From the NCBI GenBank assembly GCA_007120155.1, contig SKOF01000009.1, forward strand, positions 1 to 5,843: 5,843 nt of DNA, written 5' to 3'. A model generated the notes under the pieces. The model worked only from the letters and a program-made list of their open reading frames with translations, ran no database searches and was not told the origin of the DNA. Each line of letters opens with the position of its first letter. The first letter of the stretch is position 1. Below are positions 1 to 4,336 of the stretch, in pieces. The DNA comes from Thioalkalivibrio sp. GTDB lineage: Bacteria > Pseudomonadota > Gammaproteobacteria > Ectothiorhodospirales > Ectothiorhodospiraceae. The translations under genes were made by a program, and so were the position numbers.

Positions 1-1
1 C

Positions 2-142
2 CTCATGTCGAGCCTGTATGCCCGGGAGCCCCGGAACACCCGAGGGCGGCACTTCGGTTTCATCATCCTTACGAATGTGGTGTTCATCGCCCTGCTTCTG
101 GCCGTGTGGATGCCCATTATCCTGGCACTGGCCGAACTATGA
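2..142 (+). CDS. C-terminal end of an unidentified membrane protein (partial at left edge)
   Basis: The frame ending in TGA at 140-142 is open to the left edge of the window. It encodes a basic stretch (REPRNTRGRH) followed by about 27 strongly hydrophobic residues, beginning FGFIILTNVVFIALLLAVW and ending in ALAEL, so the protein ends with a transmembrane helix and only a few residues after it. A basic region just before the helix suggests that this side faces the cytoplasm (positive-inside rule). An in-frame ATG at 5-7 would give a complete 45-residue single-span protein, but the sequence upstream is missing, so no ribosome binding site can be judged. It may equally be the tail of a longer integral membrane protein. 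Its stop codon overlaps the start of the next gene in the tetranucleotide ATGA, which indicates one operon with probable translational coupling. I do not recognise the family. Confidence 0.6.
   Translation, partial: LMSSLYAREPRNTRGRHFGFIILTNVVFIALLLAVWMPIILALAEL
139..142 (+). promoter_or_regulatory. ATGA stop/start overlap (translational coupling)
   Basis: The start ATG of the dehydrogenase (139-141) overlaps the TGA stop (140-142) of the upstream membrane-protein frame. The preceding bases (ctggcactggccgaact) lack a convincing Shine-Dalgarno sequence, so reinitiation by ribosomes finishing the upstream gene is the likely route of initiation. The overlap is seen directly; coupling is inferred. 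Confidence 0.6.
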
Positions 143-834
143 CTCGCACCGTCGTCATTACCGGCGCCAACCGCGGCATCGGCCTGGAGTTTGCCCGGCA
201 GTATGCCGCCGAGGGCTGGCGCGTGTACGCCACCTGCCGGCAGCCCGAACGTGCCATGGAACTCAGTCAGCTCGCGGCCGCGAACCCGGGGCTTGCAGTG
301 CACCCGCTGGACGTCAGCAACGCCATGCAGATTCGCGCCTTTGCGGCCGTCCTCGGCAATGAGCCCGTCGACCTGCTGATCAACAATGCGGGCACCTACG
401 GGCCCGACGGTGTGCGCTTCGGAAACACTGACGAGACAGGCTGGATCGACAACTTTCGCACCAACGTAATCGGCCCTATGAAGATGATGGAAGCCCTGGC
501 GGACAACGTGGCGGCGAGCGAACTGCGGCTGATTGCCTCGCTCAGCAGCAAGATGGGCAGCATGGCGGACAACGGCTCGGGCGGGGCGTACATCTACCGC
601 AGCGGCAAGGCGGCGCTCAACGCGGTCATGAAAAGCGCCGCCATCGATCTCGCACCCAGGGGTATCACCGCCGTGGTGCTTCACCCGGGCTGGGTGCGCA
701 CGGCCATGGGCGGGCCGAACGGGGAGATCGACGCCGACACCTCGGCCCGTTGCATGCGCGAACTTCTGGCAAGGGTGACACCGGACGACGCCGGAAGCTT
801 CTTCGACATCGACGGCAGCATCATCCCCTGGTAA
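139..834 (+). CDS. Short-chain dehydrogenase/reductase, C-factor/sniffer-like
   Basis: A 231-residue NAD(P)-dependent oxidoreductase of the classical SDR fold. The cofactor motif TGANRGIG is at residues 8-15, the acidic residue after beta-strand 4 is D58 (PLDVS), the NNAG motif is at 82-85, the structural Asn is N109 (TNV), and the active-site pair is Y153 and K157 (YRSGK). The catalytic serine is in ASLSSKMGS, probably S136 or S137. R12 in the glycine motif and R34 at the end of beta-2 (ATCR) favour NADPH over NADH. The SSKMGS...GSGGAYIYRSGKAALN arrangement and the end FFDIDGSIIPW resemble the bacterial C-factor/carbonyl-reductase 'sniffer-like' subgroup, whose physiological substrates are mostly unknown. 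The ATG at 139 fits the family's usual short N-terminus (MTRTVVITG). The upstream in-frame ATG at 106 would add 11 residues that look like read-through of the neighbouring gene. No good Shine-Dalgarno sequence precedes 139, consistent with coupling through the ATGA overlap. Predicted cytosolic; no signal peptide. Confidence 0.93.
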   Translation: MTRTVVITGANRGIGLEFARQYAAEGWRVYATCRQPERAMELSQLAAANPGLAVHPLDVSNAMQIRAFAAVLGNEPVDLLINNAGTYGPDGVRFGNTDETGWIDNFRTNVIGPMKMMEALADNVAASELRLIASLSSKMGSMADNGSGGAYIYRSGKAALNAVMKSAAIDLAPRGITAVVLHPGWVRTAMGGPNGEIDADTSARCMRELLARVTPDDAGSFFDIDGSIIPW

Positions 835-877
835 CCGGCGCCGGTGGCCGTGTTCCCCGGCCCCGCCGCTACGTGAG

Positions 878-2164
878 CTACCGATAGACGAGCATCATGT
901 GGAAGGCGAGGACCTCGTGTACGGCCACCGCATCCGGCCCGAAGGGCAGCCCAGGATTGGTGAAACGGACCTTCTCGCGCCCGACGTACTCCAGACCGCC
1001 ATCGATCCGCCAACGGCCCGGAAGCCGATAACCGAGGCCAAGGGTGTAGGTGTGCCGCGCGATGGCCGCCAGCAGGGGGTTCATGTGCTGCTGGGGGACC
1101 GGGTTGCGTCCGTAGTTGTAGCCGGCCCGGAGAATCAGCTTGTCGGACCAGTCGTAGGCCATGCCGAGCGCGATTACATACTGGTCCCGCCAGTTCATGT
1201 CGGACTCCGCCGCGAGGACCGGGGGGGCATCGGGATCGTCCGGCGCACCCGCCGTCAGCGTGGTGCGCTTGACGGCCTTCGACCAGTCCAGCCAGTTCAG
1301 CTCCGCGGCGGTGAGCAGCCGGGGGGTGGGCCGGAAGGCGACACCCACGCCCAGTTCCTGGGGCAGATCGGTCCCCGTCGCACGCACGTCCCGATAGGTC
1401 ACCTTGCCCAGACCCAGGGCGCTGAAATCCGAGGTCAGCGTGCCGCCGTCCATGGACAGGTCCACACCGGACGTGTAGGCGAGCCCCAGCGAGACCCGCT
1501 CCGAGGGCGTGATCATGGCGCCCAGCTTGAACCCCGGTGTCAGCACGTCCATGTCGCTCAGTGCATAGCCGAAGAAGCCCTCCTCCGGCGCGCCGCCCTC
1601 ATGCACCGAGGTGTCGGGAAAGATCCGCTGGTTCAGGTCGGCGTAGAAGAGCGAAACGCTGCCGCCCAGCGCCACCGTCGGGGTGGCCTGCCAGGCGAGC
1701 CCGGTGGTCAGTTTTGCGATGCGGAAGGCGGCCGAGAGCTCGTCCTCTGTGCCGAAGGCGGTGGTGAGATTGCGGAAATCGTTGCCCGCGCCCCCCTGGG
1801 CAAACAGCCCGATACCCACGGTCACGGGACGATCAGGCAGACGGCGGGCATATCCCAGGCTGCCCAGCAGGATGTTGCGATTGGAGACCTCCGCATCGTT
1901 GCCGAAGCCGTCCCGGTGGCGCACATCCAGGGCATGGGCCACGGTGTGATGCATGTCCATCTGCCGGTCGGCGATCTGCATCAGGCCGGCGGGGTTGGTG
2001 TTGAGGGCGCTGGTGTCGCGGGCCACCGCCAGGTCGGCCCCGCCCATGGTGATGGACTCCGCGCCGAAACCGATCAGGTTCAGACCGTTATTGGCCGCGA
2101 CCGGGGTCGCCAGGCACAGCACAAGGGTGGCCGCAACGACGGCCGGAATCGGGCGCCTCGTCAT
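878..2164 (-). CDS. OmpP1/FadL-family outer-membrane transporter
   Basis: A 428-residue outer-membrane beta-barrel protein of the FadL/TodX/OmpP1 family, whose members admit long-chain fatty acids or hydrophobic compounds such as aromatic hydrocarbons. Residues 1-24 form a signal peptide: basic MTRRP, a hydrophobic core, and a likely cleavage after PVAA, leaving NNGLNLIGFG at the mature N-terminus. The family's N-terminal hatch signature follows: GFGAESITMGGADLAVARD, then NPAGL at residues 57-61. The rest alternates short amphipathic strands with Gly/Asp/Asn-rich loops, for example LTTGLAWQATPTVALGGSVS and YTLGLGYRLPGRWRIDGGLEY, as expected of a 14-strand barrel. Length is typical of the family. 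The substrate cannot be predicted. The start is the ATG complementing 2162-2164, with a weak AGGCGA about 8 nt upstream. An oddity is that the chain ends in Tyr-Arg rather than the terminal Phe usual for barrel proteins. It converges on the dehydrogenase across a 43-bp gap. Confidence 0.93.
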   Translation of the reverse strand: MTRRPIPAVVAATLVLCLATPVAANNGLNLIGFGAESITMGGADLAVARDTSALNTNPAGLMQIADRQMDMHHTVAHALDVRHRDGFGNDAEVSNRNILLGSLGYARRLPDRPVTVGIGLFAQGGAGNDFRNLTTAFGTEDELSAAFRIAKLTTGLAWQATPTVALGGSVSLFYADLNQRIFPDTSVHEGGAPEEGFFGYALSDMDVLTPGFKLGAMITPSERVSLGLAYTSGVDLSMDGGTLTSDFSALGLGKVTYRDVRATGTDLPQELGVGVAFRPTPRLLTAAELNWLDWSKAVKRTTLTAGAPDDPDAPPVLAAESDMNWRDQYVIALGMAYDWSDKLILRAGYNYGRNPVPQQHMNPLLAAIARHTYTLGLGYRLPGRWRIDGGLEYVGREKVRFTNPGLPFGPDAVAVHEVLAFHMMLVYR

Positions 2165-2225
2165 CAGGGAATTCGCCTGTCTCGATGAAAGGAAGTGGAC
2201 CCGGGGTTACCCGCGGGCCGCAGGC

Positions 2226-2254
2226 ATTATTGTCGGTTTTTCTTACAGGATCCA
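2226..2254 (-). promoter_or_regulatory. Weak sigma70-like promoter candidate for the FadL-type gene
   Basis: On the minus strand, AATAAT (complement of 2226-2231) matches five of six bases of the -10 consensus. It is preceded by a 17-nt spacer that includes the A-rich AAGAAAAACC, and TGGATC at the -35 position matches TTGACA at only three of six bases. It lies about 62 bp upstream of the FadL-type start codon, in the only locally AT-richer part of this spacer. The position is sensible but the -35 is poor, so this is a candidate only. Confidence 0.25.
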
Positions 2255-2285
2255 GCCCGCATATCTCACCACCGTTCGCAGCTAG

Positions 2286-2299
2286 GGCATCGGGATGCC
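2286..2299. repeat. 6-bp inverted repeat (GGCATC/GATGCC)
   Basis: GGCATC at 2286-2291 and its complement GATGCC at 2294-2299 are separated by only two bases. It lies between the fusion gene and the FadL-type gene, upstream of the promoter candidate for the latter. It could be a protein-binding palindrome or part of the GC-rich structured segment to its right. There is no U-tract, so it is not a canonical terminator. Function unknown. Confidence 0.4.
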
Positions 2300-2309
2300 G
2301 CCTTGACGG

Positions 2310-2360
2310 GGTGCACCGGGCGAAGGGCGACGCATCGCCCGGGGGACCGGGCACCTACGG
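2310..2360 (-). repeat. Overlapping GC-rich inverted repeats; possible degenerate REP-like element
   Basis: This 51-bp stretch contains several mutually exclusive pairings: GGTGCACC at 2310-2317 is self-complementary; CCGGGCGA (2316-2323) pairs with TCGCCCGG (2335-2342); GGGCGA (2325-2330) pairs with TCGCCC (2335-2340); GCCCGG (2337-2342) pairs with CCGGGC (2347-2352). On the minus strand it begins CCGTAGG (complement of 2354-2360), the same head as the two REP-like units at 4065-4143, and GGTGC next to that head can pair with GCACC at the far end. It may be a diverged REP-type element downstream of the fusion gene, or merely GC-rich sequence in which short stems are common. There is no U-run for an intrinsic terminator on either strand. 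Confidence 0.35.
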
Positions 2361-2379
2361 AATCAAACACGGACCTTCA

Positions 2380-2419
2380 TTCATCCTTCCCCCTTCATCC
2401 TTCCCCCTTCTTCCCCCCC
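2380..2419. repeat. 14-bp tandem repeat spanning the stop codon of the fusion gene
   Basis: The unit TTCATCCTTCCCCC occurs twice without mismatch at 2380-2393 and 2394-2407, followed by a degenerate third copy (TTCTTCCCCCCC, 2408-2419). Read on the minus strand it is GGGGGAAGGATGAA. The TGA stop of the acetyltransferase/hydrolase gene (complement of 2395-2397) lies inside the repeat, which therefore encodes the last residues GGKKGEG. The strand asymmetry (all purine except T on one strand) marks it as a simple-sequence insertion or expansion rather than ordinary coding DNA. Confidence 0.85.
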
Positions 2420-3960
2420 ACCCAGCTCACCCGGTAGAGGTCCAGCCGCCGGTCGTGCAGGTTGCGCACGCTGCCGTGCTCGCGCAGATCCTTCAGATTG
2501 TGCAGATCCAGGTCCACGATGAGGGTCATCTCGGTGTTGGGGGTGGCCTCGGCGGCGATGCAGTCGTGGGGGAAGGAGAAATCCGAGGGGGTGAACACAG
2601 CCGCCTGGGCATACTGCATATCCATGTTCTCCACCCGGGGCAGGTTGCCCACGCTGCCGGAGATGACCACGTAGCACTCGTTCTCGATGGCGCGGGCCTG
2701 GGCGCAGCGGCGTACCCGCAGGTAGGCGTTCTTGGTGTCCGTCCAGAAGGGCACGAACAGGATCTGCAGGCCCTGATCGGCCATCAGCCTCGGCAGCTCC
2801 GGAAATTCCACGTCGTAGCAGATGAGGATGCCGATCTTGCCGAAATCGGTCTCGAACACCCGCACCTGGTCGCCGCCCTGCATGCCCCAGTAGGACTGCT
2901 CGTCCGGGGTCGTATGCACCTTGTACTGCTTGTCCCAGGTGCCGTCGCGCCGGCACAGATAGGACACGTTGAGCAGGGCCTGGCCCTCGTACTCCGGCAT
3001 GCTCCCGGCAATGATATTGACGTTGTAGGCCAGCGCCAGGCGCACCATTTCCTGGCGAACAGGTTCCGTGTACTCCGCCAGGTGACGTATGGCTTCGGCG
3101 GGGTTCTCCTGGTTGAACTGGACCATGAGCGGTCCGTTGAAGAACTCGGGGAAAAGAATCACGTCGGCCTGGTAGCCGGAGACCGCGTCGACGAAATACT
3201 CCAGCTGCTGGAAGAGGTCATCGAGGCTCGGCATCGGCCGCATCTGCCACTGCACGGCACCCACCCGCACGGTCTGCTTGGCGCCGCCGATCAGCTTCTC
3301 CTTCTCCTCGTAGTAGATGTTGATCCACTCGATGAGTGTGGCGTAGGCCTGGGACTCCGTGTCATCGGGCATGTAGCCCGTGATGATCCGGCGCACGTGG
3401 AAGTCGTTGGAGAGCTGGAAGGTCAGAATGGGATCGTAGAGCTCCTTGTTCTTCACCTGCTCCACGTACTGCTGGGGTGTCATGTTTTGGCGGTACTCCG
3501 CGTAGCCGGGGATGCGCCCGCCGGCCACGATCCGGCGCAGGTTGAGCTTCTCGCACAGTTCCTTGCGGGCATCGTACAGCCGCCGCCCCAGGCGCATGCC
3601 CTGGTAGTCGGGATGGACGAAGACATCCACCCCGTAGAGGGTGTCGCCGTTCGGGTCATGGGTGGTGAGATAACCGTTTCCGGTGATGGCCTTGTAGTTG
3701 TGACGATCACCCCAGCGGTCGTAATCGACGATCATGCTGATGGCTGCGGCCACCAGCCGGCCGTTGTCCTCGATGCAGATCTGCCCCTCGGGAAAACGGG
3801 AGATCTGTGACTCGAACTGCTCCCGGCTCCACGACCCGTCCAGTACCCGGTAGACCTTCTCCATGATCTCGTGCACGGCCTCGTAGTCCTCGGGCCGGGT
3901 GTTGCGAAGTTTCAGACGGTGTTCGTCGGCCTGAACGGTGTCGTCGGAGTCATCGACCAT
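2395..3960 (-). CDS. GNAT acetyltransferase / carbon-nitrogen hydrolase fusion protein
   Basis: A 521-residue two-domain enzyme. Residues about 15-190 form a GNAT N-acetyltransferase domain (LRNTRPEDYEAV at its start; GVDVFVHPDYQGMRLGRRLY as the acetyl-CoA-binding strand and loop at 110-129). Residues about 228-500 form a nitrilase-superfamily domain that hydrolyses non-peptide C-N bonds, with all three catalytic residues visible: Glu272 in LFPEFF, Lys347 in QYKVHTTPDE and Cys381 in ILICYDVEFPE. This architecture is known in bacteria (for example B. subtilis YhcX, from memory) and annotated as a bifunctional GNAT/carbon-nitrogen hydrolase; its substrates are not established to my knowledge. 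The coenzyme A loop reads Q-G-M-R-L-G, with Arg where the usual Q/R-x-x-G-x-G/A motif has its first Gly. The start is the ATG at 3958-3960, which has AAGAGG seven bases upstream; the TTG two codons earlier (3964-3966) sits directly on that site. Predicted cytosolic. The C-terminal GGKKGEG comes from a tandem repeat. Confidence 0.93.
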   Translation of the reverse strand: MVDDSDDTVQADEHRLKLRNTRPEDYEAVHEIMEKVYRVLDGSWSREQFESQISRFPEGQICIEDNGRLVAAAISMIVDYDRWGDRHNYKAITGNGYLTTHDPNGDTLYGVDVFVHPDYQGMRLGRRLYDARKELCEKLNLRRIVAGGRIPGYAEYRQNMTPQQYVEQVKNKELYDPILTFQLSNDFHVRRIITGYMPDDTESQAYATLIEWINIYYEEKEKLIGGAKQTVRVGAVQWQMRPMPSLDDLFQQLEYFVDAVSGYQADVILFPEFFNGPLMVQFNQENPAEAIRHLAEYTEPVRQEMVRLALAYNVNIIAGSMPEYEGQALLNVSYLCRRDGTWDKQYKVHTTPDEQSYWGMQGGDQVRVFETDFGKIGILICYDVEFPELPRLMADQGLQILFVPFWTDTKNAYLRVRRCAQARAIENECYVVISGSVGNLPRVENMDMQYAQAAVFTPSDFSFPHDCIAAEATPNTEMTLIVDLDLHNLKDLREHGSVRNLHDRRLDLYRVSWVGGKKGEG

Positions 3961-3966
3961 GGGCAA

Positions 3967-3973
3967 ACCTCTT
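3967..3973 (-). promoter_or_regulatory. Ribosome binding site that fixes the fusion-gene start
   Basis: The minus strand reads AAGAGGT, then TTGCCC, then ATG. AGAGG is seven bases from the ATG at 3960, an optimal distance, but abuts the TTG at 3966. This favours ATG at 3960 and makes the first two codons of the longer reading untranslated. Confidence 0.6.
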
Positions 3974-3989
3974 GCGGGGGCGGGGACAG

Positions 3990-4004
3990 TTCAGCATGGC
4001 TGAA
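3990..4004. repeat. 6-bp inverted repeat in the leader of the fusion gene
   Basis: TTCAGC (3990-3995) and GCTGAA (3999-4004) flank ATG as a three-base centre. It lies 30 bp upstream of the fusion-gene start codon. It could form a tiny leader hairpin or be an operator half-site pair. There is no supporting promoter sequence, so the function is unassigned. Confidence 0.35.
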
Positions 4005-4064
4005 GCAGGGATGAGAGGTGACGACAGGCAGCATGATCCCCCGTCACGGGTCACCGCGGCAACC

Positions 4065-4097
4065 GCATGGGCACGCTTCGCTTTGCCCATCCTACGG
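4065..4097 (-). repeat. REP-like element, copy 1 (head at 4097)
   Basis: On the minus strand this 33-bp unit begins CCGTAGG and then forms a hairpin: ATGGGCA, a ten-base loop AAGCGAAGCG, and TGCCCAT, ending in GC. In plus coordinates the stem arms are 4067-4073 and 4084-4090. A GTAG tetranucleotide 5' of a palindrome is the known signature of REP sequences handled by RAYT (TnpA-REP, Y1 tyrosine) transposases. Copy 2 lies 13 bp away in the opposite orientation. No RAYT gene is present in the window. Confidence 0.8.
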
Positions 4098-4110
4098 AAT
4101 ACAGGGCAGA

Positions 4111-4143
4111 CCGTAGGATGGGTCAAGCGAAGCGGACCCATGC
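4111..4143 (+). repeat. REP-like element, copy 2 (head at 4111)
   Basis: On the plus strand this 33-bp unit begins CCGTAGG and forms the hairpin ATGGGTC (4118-4124), loop AAGCGAAGCG (4125-4134), GACCCAT (4135-4141), ending in GC. It is identical to copy 1 at 29 of 33 positions, and the four differences are two compensated base pairs in the stem. With copy 1 it makes a BIME-like pair with the GTAG heads facing each other, centred on the 13-bp 4098-4110. The pair lies downstream of metH and upstream of the fusion gene in the direction of their transcription. Confidence 0.8.
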
Positions 4144-4154
4144 CGACCGGATAA

Positions 4155-4200
4155 TGACGAGTGACGACATCAGTTCTGCGCTGCCATTTGTCACTCGTCA
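4155..4200. repeat. 11-bp inverted repeat with 24-bp loop
   Basis: TGACGAGTGAC at 4155-4165 is the exact complement of GTCACTCGTCA at 4190-4200. Each arm continues the motif partially (GTGACGAC on the left, CGTCACTGAC on the right), so it also looks like a short direct repeat of the type TGACGAG. In either strand it would form a stem of 11 pairs in RNA. No U-run follows it, so a canonical terminator is unlikely. It is placed 137 bp past the metH stop and may affect metH mRNA 3'-end stability. Confidence 0.65.
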
Positions 4201-4267
4201 CTGACGCATCGACCATGGATGTCTCGCCGGGCGGGTTGCCATGCTCTCAGCATAGCACTGCGACGGA

Positions 4268-4325
4268 GAGGGGTGAGGGGTGAGAGGGAAGGCGCAGGTA
4301 CGCCCCACACCTCACGCCTCACGCC
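4268..4325. repeat. GTGAGG-type tandem repeats forming an imperfect inverted repeat past metH
   Basis: The plus strand has GAGGGGTGAGGGGTGAG at 4268-4284 (two units of GAGGGGT plus GAG) and, at 4303-4325, CCCCACACCTCACGCCTCACGCC, whose complement is again two to three units of GGCGTGA. The two blocks are in opposite orientation, so GAGGCGTGAGG on the minus strand can pair with CCTCACCCCTC with one mismatch. The right block begins 12 bp beyond the metH stop. It could act as a Rho-independent-like hairpin without a U-tract, or as an RNA 3'-end stabiliser, or be a mobile simple repeat. Confidence 0.6.
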
Positions 4326-4336
4326 TTACTCAACAA

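Larger units (their letters stand above)
3961..4336. other. Repeat-rich spacer between metH and the fusion gene, no gene
   Basis: These 376 bp carry no convincing coding sequence: the short frames present lack a family signature and run through inverted repeats. From left to right the spacer holds the fusion-gene ribosome binding site, a short palindrome (3990-4004), a head-to-head REP-like pair (4065-4143), an 11-bp inverted repeat (4155-4200) and GTGAGG-type repeats next to the metH stop (4268-4325). I found no clear promoter for the fusion gene and no tRNA or intrinsic terminator with a U-tract. Confidence 0.75.

Noticed and set aside
18..362. 114-codon plus-strand frame at the left edge
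   Set aside because: It overlaps both the membrane-protein tail and the SDR in another frame and has Arg/Pro/Cys-rich composition with no family resemblance.
835..877. Bidirectional terminator between the convergent SDR and FadL-type genes
   Set aside because: There is a perfect palindrome CCGGCGCCGG at 835-844 and GCCGG/CCGGC at 840-861, but stems are short, overlap, and have no T-run on either side; at this GC such palindromes are common.
899..2188. 429-codon plus-strand open frame opposite the FadL-type gene
   Set aside because: Its translation is low-complexity (rich in G, R, H, Q and V) with no domain, while the opposite strand has a signal peptide and FadL motifs. It is an antisense artefact of high third-position GC.
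2185..3810. 541-codon plus-strand open frame opposite the GNAT/hydrolase gene
   Set aside because: It lies antisense to a gene with an intact catalytic triad, its product is a His/Val/Leu/Gly-rich repeat-like string without motifs, and it starts in a spacer across inverted repeats.
4065..4143. CRISPR array or insertion-sequence end
   Set aside because: There are only two units, in opposite orientation, with 13 bp between them, each being a hairpin; there is no transposase and no regular spacer series. The REP/BIME explanation fits better.
3950..4216. Small minus-strand frame across the metH-fusion spacer
   Set aside because: It runs through the REP-like pair and the 11-bp inverted repeat, so its residues simply translate repeats; no ribosome binding site or conserved motif supports it.
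3961..4336. Riboswitch or tRNA in the metH-fusion spacer
   Set aside because: The spacer lies downstream of metH, not upstream, and no conserved B12-box, SAM-riboswitch or tRNA cloverleaf pattern could be seen.
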